Of a DNA stretch of 64,000 bases, positions 25,895 through 38,985 are shown one piece after another. Position 1 is the first letter of the stretch. Every line of letters begins with the position of its first letter. Position numbers and translations under genes: made by a program. Below the pieces are notes generated by a model. It was not told the origin of the DNA, did no database searches, and was given only the letters and a program-made list of their open reading frames with translations. The stretch is taken from the NCBI RefSeq assembly GCF_923868895.1, contig NZ_OV350343.1, forward strand, positions 372,001 through 436,000, given 5' to 3'. This DNA comes from Halomonas sp. TD01. GTDB lineage: Bacteria; Pseudomonadota; Gammaproteobacteria; Pseudomonadales; Halomonadaceae.

Positions 25895-27897
25895 GTGACT
25901 CAACGCTCTACTGCCCTGCCCCCACTCGCGGCGTTAACGGCTCCTTTACTCACCTGGAACGAGACGTCTCCCCATTCAGACGCCTTCGACGATGTGTATT
26001 TTTCCAGGGAAGACGGCCGTGCTGAAACCGAACACGTTTTCCTGGGGGCGAATCACCTTCCCGAGCGCTTTGCGGATTGGCAACACAGCCGCGCGTTTGT
26101 GGTTGGCGAAACAGGCTTTGGCACTGGGCTTAATATGCTGTGCGCGTGGGACTGTTTTGAACAACACGCACCGGGTACTGCGCGCCTTCATCTGTTATCC
26201 ACTGAGAAGTTTCCGCTTGACCGAGTGTCTCTTGAGCGCGCGCTAAGCGCTTGGCCTTCTTTGGCGCACTATGCACAGGCGCTATGCGCCCAATGGCCTG
26301 AAGCCGTCAGCGGCATTCACCGTCTTCATCTCAACGAGCGGGTAACTCTGGACCTGCACTTTGGCGACACCACAGAACGACTAAACCTGCTAGATGGCCA
26401 AGTCGACGCATGGTTTCTAGACGGCTTCGCTCCCTCTAAAAACCCAGAAATGTGGCAGCCTGAGCTATTCGAGGCCATGGCAGCGCGCTCTCGACCAGGG
26501 GCCACATTCGCCACGTTTACCTGTGCCGGTGTCGTTAAACGAGGATTAAAAGCAGCGGGGTTTAGCTGGCAAAAGGTCCCTGGATATGGACGGAAGCGGG
26601 AAATGTTAGCGGGCCATATCGACACGCCGCCTAACGACACCCGCCGCCAATCCACCCCTTGGTTCACGCCGCCTGCGGCAAGGCCCGCCAACCATGTAGT
26701 CATCATTGGGGCAGGCATGGCCGGTTGCAGCATTGCAGCGGCGTTAGCCAAGCGGGATATTCAAGTAACGGTCATTGAACGCGATGCTCCCGGCGCAGGT
26801 GGCTCTGGCAATCGTCAGGGAGCGCTGTACGTAAAGCTAGCAGCGGAAACGAATAACCAAAGCCGGTTCTATTTATCAGGACTTCTCTACAGCCAGCGGT
26901 GGCTTAGCCAACAGGCGTCCACCTCGCCACAGAAAACGCCGCTGTGGCAGCCATGTGGCGTAGTGCAACTGGCATTAAGTGACAAAGAGGCTATTCGCCA
27001 GCAGCACTTTATGGCACGCCACCCGCTGCCAGAAGCGGTGGTGTCAGCTCAAACGGAGACGCTTAGCGAACTAGCTGGTGTTCCTGTTACAGCGGGTCAC
27101 GGGCTTTTTTATCCCCAGGCAGGCTGGGTGCGCCCCAAACTGCTCTGCGAACAGCTGTTACAGCACGCTAATATCACCTTGCATCAAGGGGAAGTGATGA
27201 GTCTGCAGCACGGCAGCGGTTGGCAGGTCAAATTGGCCAGTGGCGATACGCTGACCGCCGACCATGTTGTGGTGGCCAATGCGTCGCTGGCCAACCGCTT
27301 TGCGCAAACCGCGGCGCTCCCATTGCAGCAGGTTCGCGGCCAGGTTAGCGAGATGACGCTTCCTGCAGGAACTCAAGGCCCGCAACGTGTGGTATGTGCT
27401 GGCGGCTATGTATCGCCGCCAGTGGAAGGCGTGCTGACGTTTGGGGCCAGCTTTGTGCCCAATAACGCCACGAGCGACGTTACAACAGCGGATCACCAGC
27501 GCAATATCGATGAACTTCGCCAAGCACTGCCTGAGTGGGTCGCCGCACTTGAGACTGCTGGTGTAACACTAAACCCCGACACTCTAGCAGGCCGTGCTGC
27601 CGTACGTGCAGCAAGCCCAGACAAAAGCCCCTACGCGGGGCCAGTGCCTAATGCCGATGCATGGCAGCAGGATTACGCGGCGTTGCGAAAAGATGCGTCT
27701 AACGTGCCTGACACCCAAGGGAGGCACCATTCAGGACTGTGGATATCTACCGCACACGGCTCTCGGGGACTTGCCAGCGCCCCGCTCTGTGCCGAGGTCA
27801 TTGCCTCGCGAATGTGTGATGAGCCGATGCCACTAGAGCTGTCGTTAGTGGACCATTTACATCCAGGTCGGCGGATTATTAGCGCGCTAGTACGCGC

Positions 27898-27904
<7 letters not shown>
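25895..27904 (+). CDS. mnmC: Bifunctional tRNA 5-methylaminomethyl-2-thiouridine biosynthesis protein MnmC
   Basis: The 669-residue protein fuses two enzymes. Residues 1 to about 245 are the SAM-dependent methyltransferase part (GETGFGTGLNML, DAWFLDGFAPSKNPEMW). From about 268 comes an FAD-dependent oxidoreductase (VVIIGAGMAGCSIAAALAKR). Together they turn the carboxymethylaminomethyl group of wobble uridine into methylaminomethyl in tRNAs for Lys, Glu and others. The start codon is GTG. Its last codons overlap by seven bases with the convergent yheU gene. Confidence 0.97.
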
Positions 27905-30230
<2,326 letters not shown>

Positions 30231-30273
30231 TCAGTTGTTCCGGCATACAAAAAAACAGGTGTTTAGTAACAAA

Positions 30274-30304
30274 AACACCCGCCTTCTTTAGGAAGGCGGG
30301 TGTT
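30274..30304 (-). terminator. Intrinsic terminator of zipA
   Basis: A 13-base perfect stem AACACCCGCCTTC/GAAGGCGGGTGTT with a five-base loop is followed on the minus strand by a T-rich run. It lies 16 bases past the zipA stop and before ligA. Confidence 0.88.
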
Positions 30305-30319
30305 GAAGCGACGCGGCGT

Positions 30320-32326
30320 TTAGCGTGCCTGCATATGACGATGCAGGCGATGGCGACGTTCAAACTCATGAACCCGCTGGCGCGCAAACTCTATCGTTTG
30401 CGCGGTCATCACGCTACGGTTTTCATCTTTAAGCTCACCGCCCATATGGCGTACGACAACCATTGCTGTTTCGACCATGGCTTCAAACGCCGCTGAGCTA
30501 TCACTGGCACCCGGTAGCGGCATTAGGAACGTAATACCAGGGGTCACAAACTCATCCATTTCTTCAATAGGGAACGTACCAGGCTTGAGTACATTCACCA
30601 TTGAAAATTGCAGTTCGCTGTCGAAGCTTTCTGTTTCGAATCGGTGAAAGACGCCCATTTCACGACTATAGCGAAGACCGCAGGCCATGATTAGTTCAAG
30701 CAGCTTACCGCCGTCAAAACCTTCAGGCTCCCGCGAAAGCACGCTGATCACCACCATTTCAGAAGCGTCGGTGAGCGTATCCCTGGCGCGCTCGCTGTTA
30801 ACATCATGACGTAGCGCTTTTTCTAACGTGGGATGCGTACGCACAACATTATCCCGGTATCCCGTTTCGGGTGCGTAATCGTCATAGCCATCAACATCTT
30901 CATAACCATCAACATCGTGATAGCTATCGTCGTGCGCAGAAATCGTCGCCTCGTTATATTGCGCAGCCTCACGCTCCGCGGCAGCGGCCACCGCAGCGGC
31001 CTCACGTGCTTCAGCTTGTTCTTGTGCAATACGCGCTTTTTCGGCTTCTGCCGCCTCTTTTGCTTCGCGACGCTGCTGCGCCTCAAGCGCTTTGCGCTCG
31101 GCTTCAAGTGCTTTACGTTCTGCTTTTTGCTTGGCAAGAGCTTCCGCTCGTTTAGCTTTCTCTGCTTTCTTACGCGCTTTTTCTTTACGACGCTCAATTA
31201 AGCGACGTTTGAAGGAACGCCCAATACCTTCGAAGTCGACCAAACGATATTCATCAACCTCATCATCGTCTAGGTCTCTGTCTTCACCCGCAGTGTCTGA
31301 CCGCAATTGACGACGTTTGGGAGTGTCAGAGGCATGTTGAGCAAATACGGCATCTTCAGGTTCGGCTCTCAGCGTCGGCTCTACTTCTACGCTCGGTTCA
31401 GCTGCAGTAATGGTATCTTCTGCCGTTTTTCCAACTGAAGTCTCTACACTTGATGCAATTTGCTCATCAATTCCAGCTGACGCCGCTTCCGCGCGGTTCT
31501 TAGCTTCAAGATTTGCAGTTTCTTGAGTAGCCGTCTGATGTTCTTGCTCCTCACCTACTTTCACTTTCTCAACATCTACTCTCTGATCATTGGCGTCTGA
31601 TTTGTAATGCTCGGCTCGTTCAGGTACTGGCTGTGCGCCGGGGCTATCGGTGCGAAGTGCCTCAGGGCTATTTGTTTCAGGATTAAACGACTTAGGGCTA
31701 ACAGGTTCAGTTGGAGATGTAGGTTCTTCGCTCGTCGTTTGGCGAGCGGCTTCTGTTTGCTGAGTTTCAGTGCTAGCGATATTGTTGGTTTTTTCGTCAG
31801 CCATAAATACGCTAGGCTCCCGGCGCTCGGGTTCAGGAATCGCAGACATGCCTAGCGTGTGCTCGACTGAAGCAGTATCTGGCTGAACGTGTGTGTGATT
31901 CGCCGACATGGAATGCCCGACAGCAGACGGCTGTTCATGTTTTCGTGGCTCATTTTTACGAGACCATGAGAAATGAGCATTAGCTTTTGATTTAGCCGAG
32001 CTGGCAGAGTTAGAAAAAGAACGGCGAAAATCAGACAGCACTTTGGAAGGCCCAGGGTGCTCTTGGCGTTCCAACTTGGGTTTTTGCCCAAGATTGCTAT
32101 AGTCAGCAGGCTTAACGACCCGAGCACCACCATTAGGCAGTTCCCAGTTTATTTCCGCTTCTTTGACTTCATCATTAAATTCTTCGAATTTAGCGGCTGG
32201 CAAGTCTTTGACTGCTTGATCCAGACGGGGCACACGGCGTTGGCGTTGAAGCCTGCGCACACCGTCAACAACGATGAGCGATACCAGTGCCAGTCCTAGA
32301 ATGATTAACCACTCTCTTAATTCCAT
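30320..32326 (-). CDS. zipA: Cell division protein ZipA, unusually long
   Basis: From the ATG at 32326 the protein has 668 residues, about twice the E. coli length. A single N-terminal membrane segment (REWLIILGLALVSLIVVDG) anchors it with a short basic tail. The C-terminal 140 or so residues form the FtsZ-binding domain (VISVLSREPEGFDGGKLLEL to the end). Between them lie about 250 residues of disordered acidic, Glu/Thr/Ser-rich linker, then a highly charged Lys/Glu/Ala coiled coil (about 370-460) and an Asp/Tyr-rich stretch. ZipA tethers the FtsZ ring to the membrane. The neighbours smc and ligA match other gammaproteobacteria. ATGs at 32335 and 32347 are alternatives with poorer spacing. 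Confidence 0.93.
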   Translation of the reverse strand: MELREWLIILGLALVSLIVVDGVRRLQRQRRVPRLDQAVKDLPAAKFEEFNDEVKEAEINWELPNGGARVVKPADYSNLGQKPKLERQEHPGPSKVLSDFRRSFSNSASSAKSKANAHFSWSRKNEPRKHEQPSAVGHSMSANHTHVQPDTASVEHTLGMSAIPEPERREPSVFMADEKTNNIASTETQQTEAARQTTSEEPTSPTEPVSPKSFNPETNSPEALRTDSPGAQPVPERAEHYKSDANDQRVDVEKVKVGEEQEHQTATQETANLEAKNRAEAASAGIDEQIASSVETSVGKTAEDTITAAEPSVEVEPTLRAEPEDAVFAQHASDTPKRRQLRSDTAGEDRDLDDDEVDEYRLVDFEGIGRSFKRRLIERRKEKARKKAEKAKRAEALAKQKAERKALEAERKALEAQQRREAKEAAEAEKARIAQEQAEAREAAAVAAAAEREAAQYNEATISAHDDSYHDVDGYEDVDGYDDYAPETGYRDNVVRTHPTLEKALRHDVNSERARDTLTDASEMVVISVLSREPEGFDGGKLLELIMACGLRYSREMGVFHRFETESFDSELQFSMVNVLKPGTFPIEEMDEFVTPGITFLMPLPGASDSSAAFEAMVETAMVVVRHMGGELKDENRSVMTAQTIEFARQRVHEFERRHRLHRHMQAR

Positions 32327-33227
32327 GTCGAGCATTCCATGGGTCAATATACCGGTTGCAAAGGCGCTATGCCTGATGACGTAACATATCCGATGTTAGC
32401 TAACTACCATCAAGCATAGCGCGGTTGCTACGAAAAGGGCCACTTTTTGCAGATTTTCACGCTTTAACACCGCTATAGGTGGTTTTAGGCCAAATCTTGG
32501 ACTATATCAACTAAGAAAAGTGCCATTTTAGCGCTAATTTATCCCGACAGGACATATCGCCACATCATTGTCTGCTTTCTATAGGGAAGATTTTCTTTCC
32601 CTCGCTCGCCCTTCACACCTAAACATGACAAGCCTACATTCAAACTCACGTAACGAAACGCCACTGCTCTGCCAAGACTGCCCTGCCAACTGCTGTTCTA
32701 TCAAAATCGTTCTATCAAAAACGTTTCAACAAATGCGGCGCTATCAAAACTGTCTTCACAAGAAGCGTTGTCATAACAAACCGCATGTAATAGCTAATGA
32801 AATCATAGCATATATGTTTTAAACCATTAACTAACGCTGCACAAAGATAATAAAAGTTCACATTTCAGATTTATCCGCTTTAGATAAATGAGCTTGTTCA
32901 GCTGCGCGATTTTCTTTAGCAGGAGCAACCCCCAGCATCATGATCAACTCAGTTAACCAAAAACAAAGAAATAAAATAAACCGCTGATAAATATAGATTT
33001 TTATAATGAAAATAAAAAGAAAGAAGCGCTATAAATAGTAACTAATGAGCACAGCCTGGGATAGCTAGGCAACGTCAACTATAAAGCGGCAGGTCTCTCT
33101 ATCTATTCAACACACAATCGGTCACAGGCTCGCTGAATAGCCATTTTTTCATATTTCACGAGACATTTAAGGAGTAAATTCGTTTAATTCACTGCAATAG
33201 AAGGCTCTGCATTTTCCGATAAAACAC
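32327..33227. other. 900-bp AT-rich region between smc and zipA
   Basis: The zipA promoter must lie here. The region is markedly AT-rich. The plus-strand open frame at 32568-32822 is Cys/Asn/Lys-rich, has repeated CTATCAAAA words near 32700-32750 and resembles no protein I know. On the minus strand an open frame from 33028 to 32858 would encode a hydrophobic segment and a charged tail ending KADKSEM, but it has no credible start codon. No RNA gene was recognised. It may be a decayed small gene. Confidence 0.5.
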
Positions 33228-36200
33228 TCAATCAACCAGCGCAGCAGCCTCATCAATACCCACCGATACAAGCCTCGACACACCAGGCTCCTGCATGGTG
33301 ACCCCCATTAAGCGCTCGGCGGCCTCCATCGCGATTTTATTGTGGGTGATATAGATAAACTGAACGCTTTCTGACATTTCTTTAACAAGTTTGGCATAGC
33401 GCCCTACGTTGGCATCATCCAACGGGGCATCTACCTCGTCCAGCATGCAGAAAGGCGCAGGATTCAGCTGAAAAATTGCAAAAACCAACGACAGTGCTGT
33501 TAGCGCCTTTTCACCACCCGACAATAGGTGAATGGTGCTGTTTTTCTTACCTGGCGGTCGCGCCATAATTGCCACACCGGTTTCTAGCAAATCATCCCCA
33601 GTGAGCGTTAACCAAGCAGCCCCTCCGCCAAACACCCGTGGAAATAGCGTTTGTAGGCCAGTGTTAACTTGATCGAATGTTTCTCGAAAACGCACGCGGG
33701 TTTCCTGATCGATGCGTTTAATAGCCCGCTCTAAGGTTTCCAATGCTTCCGTAAGCTCAGCGTGCTGCGCTTCCAGATAGTTACGCCGTTCGGCCTGTTG
33801 ATCGTACTCTTCGATTGCCGCAAGGTTGATGGCACCTAAACGGCGAATCTTATCTGTCGTGTTTTCCAACCGTTCCTGCCAAGCAGTTTCACTGGCATCG
33901 CTAGGCAGATGCTCGGCCAGAACATCTGGGTCATGGCCCAGTTCTGCTAATTGTTCATCCTGAGTAGCCGCCTTAAGCGCCAGCGCTTGTACATCCATAC
34001 GGCGCTGCTGCAACTGTTCACGACTTTGCTCCAAGTTACGCTCATGCTGCTGGCGGGCCAGCTCATCATTGCGCAGCTGCTCCGCCAATGCCTGGGCTTG
34101 CTGGCGTGTGTCATTGAGGCGGCGTTCCTGCTGCTCGCGCTGGTGTAGCAGCTCTTCTAACTCTTCGGCAGCCAACTCATCGGGCTCTACCAGCATTTCC
34201 CGCGACTCTTCTAACTCAGCAATACGTAGCGAAAGGCGCTCTTCGCTGTCGCTACTGCGACTTTGCTGGGCACGTAGGCTATCCCGTTCAGCGTTCAACC
34301 GCTCTCGCTCTAGTGCCAATGCCTGCTGACGCGCCTTCATAGGAGCATGCTGTTGATTTAACAGGTCACGCTGCTCACGCTGATGGCCGCGATGTTCAGC
34401 GCTGGTTTCACGGGCTTCGGTAGCGGCTTCCAGTTGCTCCATCGCGGCATGCCATCGAGCGCGCTGCTCTTCTAGAGTGAGCGTTAACTCCGCCTCATCC
34501 TCTTGTAGCTGAGCGAGTTCATCATCCAACTCAGTGGCGCGACTCTCTAAATGTTCCAGACGTTGGGCTAGTCGCTGCTCTTTCACTGCAAGTTGCTGAA
34601 GCACAGCCGCGTGGGCACGCTCTTGCTCGGCCTGCTGCTCGCGGGTTTGCTCTAGCGCCTCAATAGCTTCGCTCGCGGCTTCGCACTGCTCATCCAGCAA
34701 CGCTAACGCGTCTTCATCCTGTGTGAGACGGGCGTCTAATTCATCAAACCGGCGGCGTGTGACCAGCAGTGCATCGACGCCTTCACCGTTAGCCTGCTGG
34801 TGCAGCCAGCCGCGCCCGCGCCACACGCCTTCCCGACTGACAACACTCTCCCCTGGCGCTAAGTCAGCTAACCGCGCATCAGCATCTTCGTTCGTTTCAG
34901 CGTAGTGAATACTTGATAACCACCCCCCTAACGCACCGGCTCCCTTCACCAACGAATCCAAGCGCTGCGCTGATGACGCAGGCCGCTCAGCTTGATCAAT
35001 CAAGCACCAATCAGTGGCAAGGGCGTTAGGTAGCGCGGTTAGCTGGTTCGCAGACACTAAGCGGGCGTTTAACCACGGCGCAAGCAGCCAGGAAATCACT
35101 CGCTCCCAGCCAGGTGCCACACTAATCGCTTCACCGAGCCGTGGCGCATCGGCTAAGCCTTGAGCCACTAATGCGTCACTTAAATCAGGGTCGTGATCTG
35201 CTAGGGCAGCATCAATTAACGCCTTTAGTGACGAGAGTTCGCCTTGATGTTGAGTTAATTCGGCACGCTGGTGATCACGAGCCTGGGAGGCCTGTTGATA
35301 AGCTGTTTTGGCATCGCTATAGCGTTGCTGCCACTGGTCACGTTCGGCTTGGAAGGCTTCAGCACGTTGCTCAGCCTCTTCTCGCTGGGCTTGGCATTCA
35401 GCGTGTTCGTTACGCAATTCAGTGACATCTGCAAGTTCGCCACGCTGTTGACGGCGGCGCTGATTTTGCGCCTGCATGCGCGCAATGCGCTGCTCTAAGT
35501 CGCGTAACTGGTCTTGGCTACGGTCCGCTTCCCGACTGGCATCGCGCCAGTGATTCTCCGCATCTGCCCACTGCTGTTCGGCAGCTTCTAGGACGGGAGT
35601 CGCATCCGCTAACGTTTGCTCAAGCGTCTCTAGCTGCTCTTCAAGGGCTTCATGCTCCGGAAGCAAATCCTCCAAGCGAGCCTCTATGGCGACAAAACGC
35701 TCCTGGTCGCCTTCGCTGACCCGACGCTGTTCGTCAAGATCGCGGCGGGCCGTTGCTATATCGCTGGCCAATTGAGCTTCACGACTGCGTCGGTGCGCTT
35801 GATCTTGCTCCAGGCGGGCAATACGGGTGGTGGTTTCAAAAAACTGTTGCTGATGGCGATCCAGTACATCGGCCAGTTCATCGTGCTGTTCGCGCGCTTG
35901 TTCCAGGCGCGTTTCACACTGGCGCACGCCAAAGACATCTTTCTCTACCGCAATTTCCAGCTCGCGTACTCGGCTCTCTTGATGAGATTGCTCAGCGCGC
36001 AATGCACGTCCGCGCACTAACGCCAGCTCGCCTTTTAGGCGGTACTCCTGCTGTTTTAACTCTTGATAGCGCTTGGCTGCTTCTGCCTGACGCTTGAGAC
36101 GTTCGAGCTGTTTGTCCAGTTCTTCACGGATATCATCCAGGCGTTCCAAGTTCTCCTGAGTGCGGCGCATGCGGTTTTCGGTTTCCCGGCGGCGCTCTTT

Positions 36201-36719
36201 GTATTTTGAAATACCGGCAGCCTCTTCAAGCGTGGCACGCAGGTCATCGGGACGTGCTTCGATTAGCCGTGAAATCATTCCCTGGCCAATAATGGCGTAA
36301 GAACGTGGGCCTAAACCGGTGCCCATAAACAGGTCGGCGATATCTCGCCGACGGCACTTTTGACCGTTAAAGAAGTAATTGGATTGGCCGTCGCGGGTGA
36401 CTAAGCGTTTTACCGCAATTTCTGAGTACTGAGCGTAAACGCCGCCCATACCGCCATCGCGGTTATCGAATTTGAGCTCGATAGAAGCTTGACTGATCGG
36501 CTTACGGCCCGTGGAGCCGTTGAAAATAACATCAGCCATGGATTCGCCGCGCAGAGTTTTAGCGGAGGACTCCCCCATTACCCAGCGCACTGCATCGATG
36601 ATATTGGATTTGCCACAGCCATTTGGCCCAACGATGGCAGTCATATTGCCATCGAAAGGCACCGTTACTGGATCAACAAAAGACTTGAACCCAACAAGAC
36701 GAATAGAGGTTAAGCGCAT
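33228..36719 (-). CDS. smc: Chromosome segregation protein SMC
   Basis: The 1163-residue protein has the ABC-type head split between the two ends: Walker A GPNGCGKSN (about 32-40) at the N-terminus, and the signature LSGGEKALTALSL plus Walker B PFCMLDEVDAPLDDAN near the C-terminus. Two long coiled coils flank a hinge at about 510-660. It compacts and organises the chromosome with ScpA and ScpB. It is present here in place of the MukBEF system of enterics. It starts 33 bases after ccmI. Confidence 0.97.
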   Translation of the reverse strand: MRLTSIRLVGFKSFVDPVTVPFDGNMTAIVGPNGCGKSNIIDAVRWVMGESSAKTLRGESMADVIFNGSTGRKPISQASIELKFDNRDGGMGGVYAQYSEIAVKRLVTRDGQSNYFFNGQKCRRRDIADLFMGTGLGPRSYAIIGQGMISRLIEARPDDLRATLEEAAGISKYKERRRETENRMRRTQENLERLDDIREELDKQLERLKRQAEAAKRYQELKQQEYRLKGELALVRGRALRAEQSHQESRVRELEIAVEKDVFGVRQCETRLEQAREQHDELADVLDRHQQQFFETTTRIARLEQDQAHRRSREAQLASDIATARRDLDEQRRVSEGDQERFVAIEARLEDLLPEHEALEEQLETLEQTLADATPVLEAAEQQWADAENHWRDASREADRSQDQLRDLEQRIARMQAQNQRRRQQRGELADVTELRNEHAECQAQREEAEQRAEAFQAERDQWQQRYSDAKTAYQQASQARDHQRAELTQHQGELSSLKALIDAALADHDPDLSDALVAQGLADAPRLGEAISVAPGWERVISWLLAPWLNARLVSANQLTALPNALATDWCLIDQAERPASSAQRLDSLVKGAGALGGWLSSIHYAETNEDADARLADLAPGESVVSREGVWRGRGWLHQQANGEGVDALLVTRRRFDELDARLTQDEDALALLDEQCEAASEAIEALEQTREQQAEQERAHAAVLQQLAVKEQRLAQRLEHLESRATELDDELAQLQEDEAELTLTLEEQRARWHAAMEQLEAATEARETSAEHRGHQREQRDLLNQQHAPMKARQQALALERERLNAERDSLRAQQSRSSDSEERLSLRIAELEESREMLVEPDELAAEELEELLHQREQQERRLNDTRQQAQALAEQLRNDELARQQHERNLEQSREQLQQRRMDVQALALKAATQDEQLAELGHDPDVLAEHLPSDASETAWQERLENTTDKIRRLGAINLAAIEEYDQQAERRNYLEAQHAELTEALETLERAIKRIDQETRVRFRETFDQVNTGLQTLFPRVFGGGAAWLTLTGDDLLETGVAIMARPPGKKNSTIHLLSGGEKALTALSLVFAIFQLNPAPFCMLDEVDAPLDDANVGRYAKLVKEMSESVQFIYITHNKIAMEAAERLMGVTMQEPGVSRLVSVGIDEAAALVD

Positions 36720-36752
36720 TGCGACCCTTCGCAGCGGTTGTTTGCGTGGACG

Positions 36753-38000
36753 TTATTCAAAAACGCGGTCAATAACAACATTTGCCGCATCATCCTCACT
36801 AATCGTTCCAACGCTAACGCTCTCCAGATCACCAAAGAGATCGCCTGGCTGAGGGGTTGCCTGACCAGATTGAGAAACACGAACGACTAAGCGTGTTTCA
36901 CGTACCTGTGAGATTTGCGCTTGAGGTGACATGGCTGCGGTGTCATCCAGTACGACTGTCATGGGAAGCTCTGACACCTGGGCACGAATAACAGCGAGCG
37001 GCGGCAACTCGCCCTCCATGTCGCGGGCGGTAATAAACACGCTAGCATCGTCGCTTACATTATCCATCAGCGCTTCGTCTAATGAGACGGTCACACGCAC
37101 GCCTTGGCTTTGGGCGGTTTCAACCGCCGCTGTTTCTGGCGCTATACCTAAACGCTCTTGAGCAACGCGAATGCCTTCACGTAAAGAGGATGCCGTATCG
37201 GGATCTTCGATGTTTGCAACAGCGCGACGCCAGCGATCTACCGCCGTTTCATAATCACCATTATCAAACGCATGAATACCCAGCAAGCCAAGCACCGTGG
37301 GCTGGCGTGGATCTTGCGCTAGCGTCTCGTCCACTAACGACTGTACCTCGGGGGTCAGTTCGCGCCCTGCCATAAAAAATCGCAGTTGAGCAAGCTGGGC
37401 GAGCAGCGGAGGAATACGCCCTTCAATAGCAATCAACCGCTCTAACGCATCAGCTGCTTTGTCGGCCTGACCGGTTTCACGGTAAAGCGGAAACAGCGAA
37501 CTCCATACATTGGGATTATTCGGTTGACGCATGGCTTCTGCTTCCATGCGCTCTAAATACATGGCCAGTGAGCCATCGGGGTCGTTTTGCACTTCTTGCT
37601 GAATAGCGTAAAGCGTTAAATCGCCTTCTGCGCCGTTTTGCTGATACCAAAATGTACTCGCTCCCACCACAGCCACCATAACCAAGGGAACAGCAAGCCT
37701 GCCTGCCGTCGCCGTCTTTAAGGGGCGCTTAGTACGGGTGGCAGTGTCTTCTAATAGGCTACGCTCTAACTCTAGGCGGTCTTCTTTAAACCGCTCTTCA
37801 TCCATATCGCCACGTTCGTAAGCAGCTTCTAGCGAAGCCAAACGGCGCTTAAAAATTGCCACGTTTTGCTCATCAGCAGTATCGTTTGCTTCAAAGTGAT
37901 CTAGTTGGTCACGCAGCGTTCGGGCACCGCGCATCGGCGCTATCATTAACCAAAGCGCGGGCAGTAATAGTAAAGCAATCGCAATCCACAGCGGTGTCAT
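36753..38000 (-). CDS. ccmI: Cytochrome c biogenesis protein CcmI
   Basis: The 415-residue protein has an N-terminal membrane segment (LWIAIALLLLPALWLMIA), a cytoplasmic loop with coiled coil (FKRRLASLEAAYERGDMDEERF), a second membrane segment at about 107-125 and a large periplasmic TPR region followed by a beta-rich end (about 300-415). CcmI delivers apocytochrome c to the CcmFH haem-ligation complex. Its start overlaps the ccmH stop as ATGA. Confidence 0.93.
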   Translation of the reverse strand: MTPLWIAIALLLLPALWLMIAPMRGARTLRDQLDHFEANDTADEQNVAIFKRRLASLEAAYERGDMDEERFKEDRLELERSLLEDTATRTKRPLKTATAGRLAVPLVMVAVVGASTFWYQQNGAEGDLTLYAIQQEVQNDPDGSLAMYLERMEAEAMRQPNNPNVWSSLFPLYRETGQADKAADALERLIAIEGRIPPLLAQLAQLRFFMAGRELTPEVQSLVDETLAQDPRQPTVLGLLGIHAFDNGDYETAVDRWRRAVANIEDPDTASSLREGIRVAQERLGIAPETAAVETAQSQGVRVTVSLDEALMDNVSDDASVFITARDMEGELPPLAVIRAQVSELPMTVVLDDTAAMSPQAQISQVRETRLVVRVSQSGQATPQPGDLFGDLESVSVGTISEDDAANVVIDRVFE

Positions 38001-38467
38001 GAAGACCTCTCGCGGTTAATCAGGGCATCCAGGCGGGCACGCTCTTCGGCGCTAAGCGCCTTCGCTGAGGCATTACGCCGAGCGCGAACCATCATCACGA
38101 CGACAATCACGCCGAGCAGCACTAACCCTATCGGTAATCCCCACAACAGGTAAGTACGGTTTTCTAAGCGCGGGTTATAAAGAATGTACTCTCCAAACCG
38201 CTGCACCATGTGGTTAACAATCTCGATATCCGATTGACCATCCTTTAGCAACTGATAAACGCGCTCACGCATATCACCGGAAATTGGCGCATCAGAATCA
38301 TCAATTGCTTGGTTCTCACACAGAGGGCAGCGCATTGAAGCAGTCAGGTCGCGATAGCGCTGCTCCATAACAGGATCGTCAAACTCTCGTATCTCGATAC
38401 CAGCAGCCAACGCGCTGCTGGTCAGTGCCAGCAGCGCGACGGTAAGCATTAAGCGTATTAGCGCCAT
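37997..38467 (-). CDS. ccmH: Cytochrome c maturation thiol reductase CcmH
   Basis: This 156-residue protein has a signal segment, the conserved redox motif MRCPLCENQ (about 45-53, Cys-x-x-Cys), a helical bundle with MRERVYQLL and a C-terminal membrane anchor (LLWGLPIGLVLLGVIVVVMM). It keeps the haem-binding cysteines of apocytochrome c reduced. The first ten bases overlap ccmG. Confidence 0.95.
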   Translation of the reverse strand: MALIRLMLTVALLALTSSALAAGIEIREFDDPVMEQRYRDLTASMRCPLCENQAIDDSDAPISGDMRERVYQLLKDGQSDIEIVNHMVQRFGEYILYNPRLENRTYLLWGLPIGLVLLGVIVVVMMVRARRNASAKALSAEERARLDALINRERSS

Positions 38468-38985
38468 TTTTCCACCTCCGGCAAAATGCGTTCACGAACG
38501 TCTTCCGGTGACACGTAGCCTTTGTGGTGGTAGCGAATGACGCCGTCAGCATCAACCAGGAAGGTTTCCGGCGCGCCGTAAACCCCCAAATCAAAGCCAA
38601 GGCTACCGTCGGGATCAAAGATATTCACTTCAAAGGGATCACCAAACTCACTCAAAAATTCCAGCCCTTTTTCGCGAGTATCTCGATAGTTAATGCCGAC
38701 CATGCGAATTCCCTGATCAGCCAATTCCAGCAGCTGCGGCATTTCCTGCTTACAGGCAGGGCACCACTCGCCCCATACATTCACCAGGGTGACGTCACCA
38801 GTTAACAATGCTTGATCAACTTGGCGGTTTTCATCGCGCAGTGTTGTGGCTTCAAACGCAGGAAACTGTCTGGCCATTAACGCAGAGTCACGGTGCGAGG
38901 GGTCGCGCCCTAGCCCCTGATACAGAAATAGTGCGATCCCCAAAAAGCCAATGGGCAGCAGTAAAAGCAACAGGCGACGTGTCAT
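38458..38985 (-). CDS. ccmG: Thiol:disulfide interchange protein CcmG/DsbE
   Basis: The 175-residue thioredoxin-like protein is anchored by an N-terminal membrane segment and has the active site GEWCPACKQE, the GVYGAPETFLVD cis-proline loop and the acidic residue pattern of DsbE. It reduces the CcmH/apocytochrome disulfide in the periplasm. The start overlaps the ccmF stop as ATGA. Confidence 0.96.
   Translation of the reverse strand: MTRRLLLLLLPIGFLGIALFLYQGLGRDPSHRDSALMARQFPAFEATTLRDENRQVDQALLTGDVTLVNVWGEWCPACKQEMPQLLELADQGIRMVGINYRDTREKGLEFLSEFGDPFEVNIFDPDGSLGFDLGVYGAPETFLVDADGVIRYHHKGYVSPEDVRERILPEVEKWR

Noticed and set aside
32568..32822. Plus-strand open frame of 84 codons between zipA and smc
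   Set aside because: No ribosome-binding site, AT-rich low-complexity content and no recognisable protein features.
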